A stretch of DNA of 64,000 nucleotides from Archilochus colubris (Eukaryota; Chordata; Aves; Apodiformes; Trochilidae): positions 174,895,480 through 174,959,479 of the forward strand of contig CM041083.1 of NCBI GenBank assembly GCA_023079485.1, read 5' to 3'. The position numbers and the translations under genes are program-made. Below are positions 15,501 through 29,449 of the stretch, piece after piece. How positions within the stretch are numbered: position 1 is the stretch's first letter; each line of letters opens with the position of its first letter. The notes under the pieces were generated by a model. That model had not been told where the DNA came from and made no database searches. It saw nothing but the letters and a program-made list of their open reading frames with translations.

Positions 15501-16460
15501 ATAGTGGAAGCAGAAGTACTAATCATTAACTTTTTATGGTAGCTCACTGCATTGGTGAAATATCCTATTTTGGAACTTCTCTAAGAAGACAAGTTTCTAT
15601 GTGATATAGCCACTTCACATGTATAGTTTCTTTTGTTTTATCTTAGAATCATACAATAGAATGGATAATGTTGGAAGGGATCTTGAAGATAATCTAATTC
15701 CAACCCCCTTGCATGGGCACAGACACCTCCTGCTAGATCAGGTTGCTCAAGGCCCTGTCCAACCTGGCCTTGCACACTTCCAGGAAGGAAGCAGACACAA
15801 CAGTCCCTGGGCAACCTGTTCCAGCTTCTAACAGCCCTCCCAGGAAAGAATATTTTCCTAATGTCTAACTTAAATCTCTCCTCTTCAAGTTTGAAAACAT
15901 TGCTCCTTATCCTCTCACTAAACACTTGTGTAAAAAGCTCTCAGCTTTCTTGTAGGCCCCCTTCTGATACTGGAAAGTCACAATAAAGTCACCTCAGCCT
16001 CCATCTTCCTCATCCTGTCTTCAAAGGGGAGGTGCTCCAGCCCTCTGATCATTTTAGTGGCTCTCCAGTGGACATGCTCAAGGAGTTCTCTGTCCTTCTT
16101 ATGCTTGGGACTCCAAAACTGGACACAGTGCTCCAGGTGGGGTCTCATAAGAGCAGAGCAGAGGTGGAGAATCTCCTCCCTGGACTGTCTGTCTGTGCTT
16201 CTTTTGGTGCAACCCAGGACTCAGTTGGCTTTCTGGGCTGCAAGCACACATTGGCAGCTTGTTGCATTTCATGCATTTTGCATGAGTCCACTTTTTGGGC
16301 CTGTCAAGGCCCTCTGGATGGCATCCCTTCTCTGCAGCATGGGAAATGTAAAAACTGAAGCTACTTAATTTTAAACAGGCCTAGGAAACTTATGAAAATA
16401 AGATATGGCCCAAGAAGACCTCTTTGCTACTTCATGGAGAAATAAATGGCAGGACGACAC

Positions 16461-16491
<31 letters not shown>

Positions 16492-19400
16492 AAGTCACTT
16501 CCTAAGGGGCCCAGATCCATTAATCCTAACAAATTGGGCTCTCTTTCCTACTTGCACAAAAACATTGGCAAAGGCATGCAGTACCTGAGAGTGCTAAAAC
16601 TTGAGGCCAGGCCTAAATACAGACTGAACAACTTGCTTTACATGACAAGTGTGATACATACCTATAGAAATATGAAGCTTTCAATTTCTGTGATAAGGGC
16701 ATACCAAAGATTTCAAACTGATGACAGAACTTGTTTTGGGCTTGTAAAAAATACTATGTGTGTGTAAACATGAAAGTCTAAAAGATTAAAATATCTTCTG
16801 CATAAACAGAGGGAATCAGACAGTGTTCTTTCAAGGCAGTAACTTCCAATTTATTTGTGTTTTATCTCTGGTATCAGATATTAAGTACATGATACTGATG
16901 AACTACCTTAGGAAAGCCTCCCTGGATAAAACACCCAAAGATAAATTGGCATTAATACACCTGTTGAAAGGCCTATTATTAATTTTGGAGCAAGTAAAAT
17001 GTATTTACCCAAAATCAGCCTAACGAAGAGCAGAGCTTTTGAAGTTTCCTTTCTGACAGTGTGCCTCTTATTGTGTTACTCTGAACCTGCTTTTGCTACC
17101 ATTCATCAAAAAGACTGGGACTCAGGAGGGACCTATGTGAAGGTAGGTGAAGAAGCTGATATTGATTATCCCTTTAGATGAGAAGTGAAGCAAAATCAAA
17201 CACCATCTGTGTGCACTCTATCCCCCGTGCTTGGTTTTCCAGAGCACTCTTTTTAGCAAAGCAAACCAAAACATAGTAGACTAAAGGCTTCTAAAATAAG
17301 ATCAAGAGCTTACCAGGAAGGAATGTGATGATGGAACTGTCAGTATTAGGACGCTCTTCAAAGTCCATCATTACCTGAGCTGAACCTTGCCTTGTATAGC
17401 ATCTCACAGTGGATGTATATCGGATATCCCCACTCCTGTATATCATGGCAGAAATCTGTCCATCATTTTCATTGCCTACATATACAGATTCTTTAAACTG
17501 CATCTTAGGCACTGGGCAGAAAAACATAAAAAGCATGTATAAAGTATAATCACAAAAGTTACCATATCTTCTTTCCACTATTTCCAATTTATTGCAGTCA
17601 TCCATCTCATGCATAAATCTGAAAAGGTACAAAAAAGTCTTACTCACAATCAGAGACTGAGTCATTAATGAAGATGGTGGCCTTGCTGGGTTCTCCAAGG
17701 GCAGCATTCATGGGCATCCTTAGCACAAGCTCAAACTTCTCAGTTCCTTCTAACACTGGCTGTCCAAGGTCGTCCAGAATTATCACACGAAATGTCTGCA
17801 TATTGACTCCAGGGGAAAAATCCAAATTGCGACTGATACCTACATAATCTACTCCAGCTACCAATTAAAAGGAGATTAAAAGAAAAATCAAATTCATAAA
17901 CAGAATAACATGCAATTAAAAAAAAATAAATACCATTACGAAGTTAATTTTAGGCAAACCTATTTTCTGAATATAATTTTAAAATTTGCTGCATTTTGGC
18001 AGTCATATAATATGAAGACAAATTGATATTGTCACTTCTTGTTTAATGATTCAAGCCACAAAACAGGGCTGATTGTGTTTTATTATAAACTAACAGTTAT
18101 TCCATTAAAACTAATAACATTTGTTGTGAGAAATGAAACGAAGCATAAAACTTTGAGAGAGACTCTGGAGATGAAATAAAATCTTTTGGAAAGAAACTTC
18201 ATATTCCTCCCTAACAAAGTTGGAAGTTTTGAGACTACTACTAATAAGGGAGGGAGAAAGGGCTGGTGAGATGACTGTGAGGAAATTCTGCTGTTCAGAG
18301 AAATTGTGTAAAATAGCGTGAGTGGAAACAAAATGAAACAAATTTGGCTCAGATCATGTAAGGTGGGGTCTGGCACCTTACTATTAAAGACAGACTACTC
18401 TCTGTTTGGCATGTTTCTACATTATGTTTTGTTTTAAGCAAAGCAAGACAAGCCATAACAAACCGATGAGAATGAAGCAAATGAAACCAGATACTTAGTG
18501 ACTGAAACATGACACTGTATCTTCAAACCGAAGTAGAAAAAGTATCTAGGACTTTAGTTAAGGACTAAGTTAAATGCTGATTTTGGGGGTAAAAATAAGC
18601 AGCTGAAATATGATGTTTACAGTGTATGTATGATAAATGTGTTTAAGGTATTCTGGAAACAGCAGTAAAGTTTTACACAGCTTTGTGTCACTGCAAATGT
18701 TTTGAGAGGATAAAACTACAGTCTTGTTACACTCAGGATGAACATCTAATACAATTTTCATGCTGTGTTTATATGGATGTCTTAGTTTTAAACACTGTGG
18801 TTTGTGGAAAAAATAAAAAGAGTACACTAACACTTGATTCTGCAGACGAAGGTCTGTCAAAGCTTCACTGAACCACACAGCTGTAGCAATCCTCTTGCTG
18901 AACAGGATACTAGATAATAATTTTTCAGTGTCTACAGTAAAAATCAGAGGAGCAAACTCTGCACACTGACAGCAATTATAAATCTATGCCTAAGTATGCT
19001 GTTGAGGGAGTAACCAGCTGCCTTTGTGGGCTAATGTTTTAAATTACTATCTGAAGGCATTTATCTTAACACTGAACTTCAGTTCTCCTACTCCTGTTTC
19101 TTTAAGAGACATTCTATAACTAAGAAGATATGCTACATGCAAAATACACATAAATTTCATCTTATGTAGCTGAATCTATATCAAGACCAAGTGTGCTAGC
19201 ATTTATTGTTGAGATGTATTATAAAACTAGAGCAAAACAGTAACTTACCCTCTGCAGTCATTGGTTCACACTTGCGAGACCTCACTGTAACAGAAGCAGC
19301 TTTAGAGAGATCAGTTCCAGTCCTCCAGACACGAACCTCCACATAGCCAGCACTCTCATCAACATAGTATTCATCATTGCCAAAGTAGAATGCTGGTTCT

Positions 19401-22400
19401 GGTGAAAGAGAATTAATGTCCATACTGTTATAAAAGTTTCTTTACATTATATTGAAGGTAACCAGAGAGAATGAAACCCGCATTAGATGATGGAGAGCAA
19501 TTCACTCTTCTCAGTAAGTAAAATAAAGCTTTTTTTTAAGGTTTAGAATTTTTTTCCTAGGGGTATTTTGCTTCCTCTCAAGCATTGGTTTGCCTGTTTT
19601 GGGAGACCAATTATTACATCAATGCTTTGCTCTTTATTCACTCTTACATTTTCACCTTTCTCTGTTGGCAGATATGAATCTGTGTGCAAAAATAAATGTG
19701 TTATCTCATTTAATTTTTTTGAGCTGGGTCCTGTGTACAAGTCAGAAAATTCCTTGCATTTTTCACTTTGTTACAAAGAAAGGTGAATATAGATAATGAA
19801 ACCTTAACTTGAACATTCTCATATTCCTGCTGCTAAAATCAGACTGGAACATGATACATAACCGGAGATATTTTTGCATATATTTTCCAAGTAACCAAAG
19901 TGGCAAACACTTAATTTTATTTCCCTCACATCTAGCATTTAAAGCAAAAATCCATCTTATTTCATGTAAACTGGAACGCGACCAGTCTTTAATCTTAATA
20001 TTTAAGTTCCAAAGTTTCTATGAAAGAAGACCAAAAGTAAGGGAGGCTAAGTGTAATCCCCCTTAACAGATACAATTTTTATCCTCGCTTTTCCCCTCCC
20101 TTTTTCAGTTTTTCTACCCACAGCAATTTCACAAAATAAATAGGATTAAGGACATAGCCCAGATTAATCCTGAATGTATAAAAACTCTCCTTTGTTATTC
20201 CTTCTATTCCTCTTTCAAACATGTAAGAGTGAGCACAAAGAGCCAGTGCCTCAGTTCTCCCATTGCACAGCAGAAATCACACCTACCTTCACCAGTGCTT
20301 GAGATGGAATTTGAAGACCTACACAGATTCTATTTCACTACAATTTTTTTATGTTGCCTACAGAGAATTTATTATCATCATGAGGTTACAATATCACAAA
20401 TATACTTGAAAATACCATAAAACATATGGACAACTCAAATGAGGTCGACAAAGATCATAGCAATTAACCAGTGCTTTACCAGTGGCATTACAAATATTTC
20501 CCCTTCATCAAGCACTGAAAAAATAGAAAAAAATTCAAAGGAAATTACTGGAAAAATTTATGGTTCTACAGAGCTATGCCTAGCATACAGAAAAGCTACA
20601 ACTAACCCAAAGGAGGAAACCTAAACCCCTTCTAATGGTGAGTGGAAGATGGGCCCATCATTACCACTTTTCAGCCAAATTTTCTTAAGCCTACATTGCA
20701 AAAGCTATGACTGTTACTGAGGGAAAAATGTTTTGGAATTGAAGAATCTGCTTTTGACTACAACTGAGTTCAATAAAGGCAAATATTGTGAAGACCTTGT
20801 CATATGAAGTTTTTGGAGAGGCCTGTAGGATAATCACAGAGACAAAATACCAAGCCTTTTCCTGAAGTACTTGGGGACAAGCTGACTGACTACACAGCAC
20901 ATGACAACAGTGTTCTCAGTTGTAGATGATTCACTTAATTTTATTAAAAGCTGAACAAGTTCAAATAGGATTTTAATTATATGTATCCAGAAGTAATAAG
21001 AAATAGTTACTCATTTATTACCAAGCCAAAATTTTATCTGAGAACGCAGTAGTTTCTAAGAATTTTGGAATTTCATATATAAATTTTATAAATTAGAAGT
21101 TTTATAAAGAAGTATTTTTTCTTCTGCTTTCAAGACTTTTCTTGTATTTCAGAGCTGACAAAATAAATCATTAAAATCAAGCAAACAAGCAGAACCCCTT
21201 AATATTCCACAAATGAAATATTAAAACACTCCAAAAACTGCCTCTTTACTTTTCTGCTAAGACTAAAATAATGGGTTGTAACAAATTGATGGAACTGAAT
21301 ACATTTACCAAATAGTAGTGCAGATTCATAGACCTATTTTAGCATCATCAGAATGCAAGATAAATTTGGCAAATATCAAGCTTTGGTAAATGAAAAGGTT
21401 TTCAGTTCCACCTTTTAAATATTTATTCAACATTATGTGTATTTTAATGTGTGTGTTTGTGTGCACAGATAAACACACATCAGTGTTACATTATTTGCCT
21501 ATAGAGAGTGGGTTGTCAGTAGTTACATTTGTGGCTGTGAAGCTGTTATTTATAACATTTTTAGTAAGTGAATAGGAGACCCTTCCTGGACCTCCCTGTA
21601 TAAATACTACTAACTTTCATGAGGATTCTACTTACAGGGATATTCCAGAATCATAGAATCATAGAATTGGCTGGGTTGGAAGGGACCTCAGAGATCATCC
21701 GCTGCAGTTACTAGACTTGGCACTGAGTGCCACATCCAGTCTCTTTTTAAATATCTCCAGGGACAGAGATTCCACTACTTCTCTGGGCAGCCCATTCCAA
21801 TGCTTGATCACCCTCTCTGTAAAGAAATTCTTTCTAATATCTAACCTAAACTTCCCCTGACACAACAGAACTGGATACTAAATGTGCAATGAAATGTTCC
21901 TTTTCAGACACACAGTGATCTAAAATTCTCGAGATGGACAAAGGCTCATTGAGCTTCTAGGGTTTAAAAATGCAGAATGTCTACTAAGACCAAATGATTA
22001 TTAATGTGCCAATGGTGAGATTAAAGTAGTTAAAATAGTATAAAATGTAATACATATAATTTCTTTAACAAGCATTTTTTAGGTTTAACACTATCCTGTC
22101 TAACCTGTTTTATTATCCCATTCTCTCTGTACTGATGTCCTGGTAGTTCCAAAGTTAGATTTGGACTTGGCTCCACCTCATTTTATGCATTTAAAAACAG
22201 TCACATCCACAGTTGGCTCTCTAACTGTTTGTGAGACCAAGGACAGGCAATTCCAGTCAGTTTCCAAGCATAATGAGCACACAGAAAGAGGTGGAATGTG
22301 GTAGTGGTTCACTCACTACAGTAAGTAAAACCTGAGGACATCTGGAGGCACTCCCTTAGACTCACTGACTATACAGAGAACTTTAACTTGATAGAAAATG

Positions 22401-25400
22401 TTAAAGAAAATTATGTTGTTGTTTTGGTTTTTTTTTTGGTTGTTTCTTTTTTTTTTTTTTTTTTTGAAGCATAATGCTTGCTTTACTGCTGAAAAAGAGT
22501 TCTCCTGCCTTGTTTCTTCCTGTAGTCACAGCCAAACATAAAAATGCCTAACCCCTCAGTTAGCCAGCCTTGTACTCCCAGAGTGAGTTTTTCACACTTT
22601 TGAGGCATGTATTTTCAATGAAAGACACATTCTGCATGGTTACCCATCCTAGGAAACAAATCCTTACAAATGTTTTGTAAGTTCATTTCCTGTAAGCTGT
22701 GTTAGTAGCTCCCCAGGGGAAGCAGCAAAGCCAAGGTACTAACAGGGAAAGCATTGTTTTTCTCAGGTCATGGCTGGAAAACACTCTGCTCAATGACTGC
22801 AGGCTCACTTACAGCAGGTCTTTAATCTAGTAATCACTCTGAAGAGAGACCACTGCAAATTTAATGGTTCCTCTTGCAGAAATAAGAGAAAGGAGTTTTT
22901 AAGAGGTTTTTTCTTTTTTGTTCAGACCCACAGATTTCACTGGTGTGAAGTTACAATAATCAGAGGAGAAAGGTTAGGAGCTTTAGTCCTAGGTTTCTTG
23001 GCATAAAAATGAAATCTTTGTCTTGCCTTTGCATTTAAGCAGTCAGCAGCATATAGCAACTATGCAAGTACTCAGTCATCAAGCAGGAAAACAAACACAC
23101 TTCTTATGCTGTTAGAAATAGTTCTATGAACGTATATCAGAAAATCAATAACATATTACAAAAATATTTATTTCCATGGACACTTTTATTTTTTATTTTT
23201 TTTTTAAGCTATTCTCTCACAATCTGCTTTAGAGAGACACAGTGAAAGAATGGCTTAGTTGCAAGATACTCAAAGTGCCACAATGTCTTTGCCTGTCAGA
23301 GCAAATAATACGTAAGGCAGGATAGGTAGGGCAAATGCAAGAGACCCTTCTGTTCTGACACCTCAATAAGCCTTATCATGAAAGTGATTTCAGTAATATG
23401 TGCTTACACTGAGAGCTTCATGTATGTATATCTATATATTCTCAGAAGGAGAGAAATAATAGGATCACAGAGTAGTTTGGTTTGGAAGGGACCTTAAAGA
23501 TGATCGAATTCCAACCCCTCTGCCATGGGCATGGACACCTCCCCTAGACCAGGTTTCTCAAAGCCCATCCAACCTGGCCTTGAACACTTCCAGGGAGAAT
23601 GCAAGAAAACAGGACCTGACACTGACATATTTAAATATTGCAATGAGGAGACACAGTGATTATAACTGAACTCATGCTACATTTTTTCTAGTAGTGTTAA
23701 AACATTCATCCCTGAAAGCTTTTGCCTTCTTTCCATGCACAGTAGAAACAAGGCTATGATATGAATATTACGAGTTACCAGAGCAAGCAGGTACCTGTCA
23801 TGGTAGTGTGGAAGGTACAAAGCAGTGTTTTGTACTGGTGTTTTGAACCAGCATGTTCTTGTAAAGAAAAACATGGCCATATTTCCTCTGGACCTCATCA
23901 GACTCATATGCAGACAATGTTTATGTCCCTGGAAAATGCTTACTTCTATTTCAGTGTCACAGCTGGCCTTAAATGACTGAGATGGTGAATCCACACTAAA
24001 CACAAGAGACTTCATCTCTCTGAACGTGAAGTGGGTGAGCTGAGCAGTTAAGAACAAGAGTCCCATTATATTTGAGAAGGAAAGGGTATTTACATTTTAA
24101 TAGCAATAAAAGTCAACTTTATCATCTCTCTCATATATACATGTTAATGACAGCAAAAGAAAACCTCAGAAAAACTCAAAAAACTGTCTCATTAAAACAA
24201 AGTTTCTATTATACTCTCAAAGCAGACTTTAACATGTGAAACTATGTAGCACCATTCTACAGATATTTACACATACTTGAAGCTATGCAAGCAACTGAGC
24301 TTGCATTTAGCACAATGAATTTAATTTGCCAAGTCATTTATTTTTGCTGAATGCTGTAGAAGCAGGGGTCAAGACTACAGTCAGAGCTCAGTTCTGGAGC
24401 AGGTACCTATTGTGCAAATGCCAATAGCTTTTTATTTGATGTGGTCAAAACAGATTACTTTTCAAATTCATATGTTGTAATCTTAACAGCTTTCATTTTC
24501 TTAGCACTGTTGTCATAACTTTTGCAATCAAAAAGTAAATTACAAGTAAAAGTAAATTACAAGTTGCAGCCACACTGCCACACAGATTATCTCAAGCAAA
24601 TAATGTCTGCATCTTCATTTGTTTCAAAACCAAATTTCTGTCAAGCAATTTATAATGATTCTTTAAAAGATACTGCAAATTTTACAGCAGGTAAAAGGAC
24701 AGACTTCAGTTAATGAAAAATTTAGCAAATTCAATTCTATTTTTTTAGAAAAGCACGTAATTTTGTTTTACAAAGGCAATGATATACATTGACCAGACTG
24801 ATTCATTGTAAAATTATTCTCATTTTAGGCAATTTAACCTAGTAAATTCAGTAGAGTAACATATTGTGAATCAAGATCAATATTTGTGGTAGACACCATC
24901 ATGTATTATTCACTTTTAACTGATTCATGATATATACTCATTCGGTAAAGACGTTTACATTTTAACATGCCCTTTATGCTAAAGTGCATAAAGACATGCA
25001 CTCAATTCACTCAACATGTGTACCTTTAAAAAGATGAATTTTTCAACAATTACTTAACTCTTGTGTACCACTGGTAATGAAGTCTTCAGCTGCCTCCCAG
25101 CTTTAACTAGCATTTCAGGAGAAAGGCTAATGTGTGAGGTTGACTATTCCATGTGGCCTCTTCGAAGCAATTTATTTACCCTTGTTGATTTGCTGATAAA
25201 CACTGTTATCTTTCCAAAATACTGACTTAATACATAAATGAACTAAAATATACATAAAAATATTTACTAGTTGAAGTAGTATTGTTAGGATCATTGCATG
25301 CACTCATAGGACATAACCTACAGACCTGCAACTATCACAGGTATCAGAGAAGCTTTTCCTATGTTCAGATTAAGAAGACAGAGGCAAAAGATTTTTCCTA

Positions 25401-28400
25401 TTACATCAAGCTCCAATTACTTGTTCAAATTGTTCCATAATGCAGATAATTGCCTCATTTACAGGCAATAAATAAAAATATAAAGACTAATAACCGAAAA
25501 AACAAACACTTCAGAATTTGGGGAGACAGCCAAACATGATGCTATTGCCTGCAGCAACCACCTGACTTTCACATACTGCTTTCCTGCTGGCTAGACCTCC
25601 CACAGAGCATGAAACCAACCAGAATCTCCTACGTCTTCTGTTTTTAAAGAGAATGAAATTATTTTCATGTAAGAGGCCCAGGAAATGGCACCAGTAACAA
25701 ATTCTCAACAAACTGATGAAACAGAGGCAAGCAGATATATGGGAAGGCTTGGCAGCAGTATTTATGTATATACCACACATGAGGTACCTCACAGGGAGAC
25801 CAAGCATGAAGGAGCTCCCAGTCAGTGATTCATAGGTGAGATACCAAATGAGACTCCTACAAACACAAATGGGAGAAGCAGCTGAGCAGCACTTTAGAAA
25901 TCAGGATGTTTTCCACATTTTAATTGAGTAATTCGTTTACTACTGGGTCTTGCAAAAAAAAAAAAAAAAAAAAAAAAATCAGCCTGTCTAAAGGGTCTGA
26001 GTGTAATAAGCATACTTGCAAAACCAGAGGTTTTCTCTGAAGAATATTTTCAATGTTTCTCTCCCAAACTGTGTTTCTCACATCACTCATATCAAGAAAT
26101 GTAACCACAAAATTGCAATAGATCATTCTATGAATGTTTTCTTTATAATATCTGTAACATCATCCACTTAAATCATGACCCTAGGATTTTAAAGCCCAAA
26201 TTCATAGTGATAACAATTACGTTTTCTCTCCAGCTGCAGTTTCCACTGAATTCCCTGCCCAGAGGAGTTGTGGTTTCCCCACTATCTACTCCACACCCCT
26301 GCCAATAGGCAAAGACATCTTTCACTGGAACAGGTTACACAAAGCCCCACCCAACCTGATATTGAACACTTCTAGTGATGGGGAATCCACAACTCCTCTG
26401 GGCAACTCCTTCCATTGCCTTACCACCTTCATCATAAAAGATTTCTGCCTTATGTGCAATCTAAATTTAAAAGTGCTTTCTCTTGCCCTGTCACTACAAG
26501 CCCTGGTAAAATGTTCTCTCCTTTGGATCTCTGACTCCATTCATGAGGGAGGAAAAAGAGTTGCCTCATAGACAGTAATGTTAATTAAGCAAACTGAATT
26601 AACCCTTTGATGATTTACATGTTCAAAATGAGAATCAATGTCAGTAAAGCCTAATGGAGTCCTTTAGTTCCTCAGTTGTTCAGTACCCCTTGGATCTTTG
26701 AATACTTGTGAGCAAAATGGTGAGGTCTAAGGAACTACAGAAGCAAAATGATTTGAAGAAACCTTAGGAAAATTGAACGCAGCAAGCTGCCTACACAAGT
26801 TGATTATCCAAATCTTAAACACACGAAACACTCATCAGGATACTAAATTTACTCCCCACAATTGCCAGCAATCGAGAACAAATGGTTTCCTAGGAATTAA
26901 TTAAATTTCAAAAAGTCTACAATAAATCCAACATCTGTAGTACAAAGACTAAAGCATTAAAAATATAACATGCTACAGGAAGAGAAGAGAGAGAAAGATT
27001 TTCTATGGATCTCTTGAGAGATCCATTAGGCTCTGGAAAACAGCATCAGACATGTAAGAACATAATCTCATTTAACCCATTCTAGATTTAACAGAAAGTA
27101 TCAATTTTCTACAGTTTGTACGATTTTGTACCTTTTGCTAATCAACTATTCTATGTGTATTGTGTATAAAATGCAAAACCCATTTTCTATATTTCCACAC
27201 TATCCTAGAAATACTACTATAATTCACATACATCTGCAAAAATGCATCAGTAAGATAAACATTTAAAAACCTGTAGTAGTGAAACTATAGAATGCTGCTC
27301 CATCAGCTAAACCCTCTCTTGTAAAGGAGCCATCTGAAATAGTTATGACAAATTATTGTCTGGAGGTCATGGTTAAATGTCCTTACTTGTTCAAGAAGCT
27401 TAGATAATAAGGTTAGACTATACTCCTAGTTACTAAGCTGCTAAATGAAAATAAGATTAATCCAACATAATAGTTCATATATATATATATATACATGTAT
27501 ACATATAGTGCTTTTCCAGCCTCAATGTAAAAATGTTAAGAAGTCTGAATGGCTACTGGCCCATCCAAGGTGAATGAAGTGGAACAAATGAATTTAATGT
27601 ACTTCCTGCTGTGAGCAGCATGAGGCTTCAACAATTCCACTAAGGCAAAAGGACTGTTTGTCAGACTGGCTGTAAGGCTGTGTGCTCTCATGGCAACACT
27701 AAATACAGTAGCATGGAATTAAAATCACCACAAAAGGCAGCGCTGACAAAAAAACTTGAAGAAAAAATGAAAAAAAAAAAATTTAATCATTCTCCACTTA
27801 GCTGCAAACTTCCAGCATTGCATGCATCACACCTCTTCTCTCCTGGTTTCCTAATGTGATTACAAACTGAGGGTTTAAAATTTGCTCACAATACAAAACA
27901 CAGTAAGAAAGTGTCCAAATCACTAGCCCAGCAATCAAAACATTTGACTAGGGAGAACACAACTTGGACTGCAAACCTTGTTGTGAGGATTAAGAATTTT
28001 GTATCAAAGTTGTTGCACACCAGCAAGGCAATTCTGGTACTGTTAGAATCAAATTACAGGTTCCTCTGCTACTGTTGGAATCCAGTTGCGGGCTCCTCAT
28101 TACTAGCTCAACACTACCAAAAGGTTGATCTCATTTTTTCTCTATATATGTGAAATGATTTCAGAGTCACAACTTCAGCTGCAAAACCAGAGAGCACTTC
28201 CAGGCTGATCTTGCATAGTTGCTAAGTGCCTGGGGACTCTGGCATTTCCAGGGAAGACTGGGGGATGGGTATTTCCAAGGTCCTAGATGAAACTCAAGGA
28301 CTTCTCTCTCCAAGGTGGCTGAAAAGTGCACAGCAACCTTATCTCCCTTTTCCTAAATACATAATATTAATCTATTATGTAAAATACCTCCTACAAATGA

Positions 28401-29387
28401 GCCTTATACTGAACTCTTGTACTCTCCATGAAGAATAGGTATATCCTGAGACAATCAACTGATCTCAGATTCTTCAGGAATTTCTATCCACCCTTGGTTC
28501 CTTGAGATACATGAAGACAGGTAGTTCAGGGCACCAATTCTGGCAAGATTTGGTAACGTAAGTTCACATTTTAATGGAAAACAGTTTGATTTTTTTTTTT
28601 TCTAAATTCCTGTTGAAATACTGTACCACTCATGTTTGGTTTTTTGCTTTTTTGTTGGGTTTTGGGTTTTTTTTTAGATTTCAGCTAGATTCTTTTAGAT
28701 TTTTCTTTATAAGTCGTAATTATTTCATGAAGCAGGAATAGCTATATACCTCTGTTATTTAATGACATTTCATAGTAGTAAAATCTCTCTTTGACCCCCC
28801 ATTGTTTTCATCTAACACAGAAATGGAAAGAATTCCTTCCTTCACACAAAGTATTGCTTTGGGAAAAACAGCATTTCTAAGGGTAGAGTTTATATGTACT
28901 ATCACCAGTCAAGGCATTCAGATGCACAGAATACACGTGGTGATTGATCTCAACAGCTGAGATACTTCTCCTAGGATGGGATGGTTCCTGGAAGTGCAAC
29001 TGCTCTTTCATTAACTACAGAAAGAGGCATAAACTGCATGAATGAGGTTAAATGTCTTAATGTATTGATAGCTAATACCAAGTGAGATATTTGCCAGTCC
29101 AAAAGTGGTTGATTCGAAGATGTATTTTCCTTGCATGCTTTTCTTCCTGTGGTCATGGTTAGTAACTATCCCCTCTGAGTCAGATAGATCCATGTTTTTA
29201 TTCTTTAGCACTGGAGTGGCACATCTAACTTTGAATCCCAGATTACCATGCACATCATCGTTGTGTATTCCATTAACTCAATCATTTTCCTCTTTTCTTT
29301 CCATCTACAACTTCAGGATCTAACAATAGAAGTCCCTTCCAAAGTAAGAAGTGTCCCAATGGCAGCATCAGTTTTAAAAATCACCTT

Positions 29388-29449
<62 letters not shown>

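Larger units (their letters stand above)
15356..17313 (-). other. FREM2 intron with CR1 and an A tract
   Basis: This intron holds a CR1 copy at 15644-16346 and, directly after it, a segment ending in AATAAA and 26 A (16441-16486). The remaining 800 bp are unremarkable; ORFs at 16405-16767 and 16823-17023 look like chance. Confidence 0.85.

Noticed and set aside
17640..17650. Reading through TGT at the end of the Calx-beta 3 exon, as the longer open frame does
   Set aside because: Only the donor at T|GTGAGT keeps the frame into LPKMQFKES; the extra residues in the long frame are intron.
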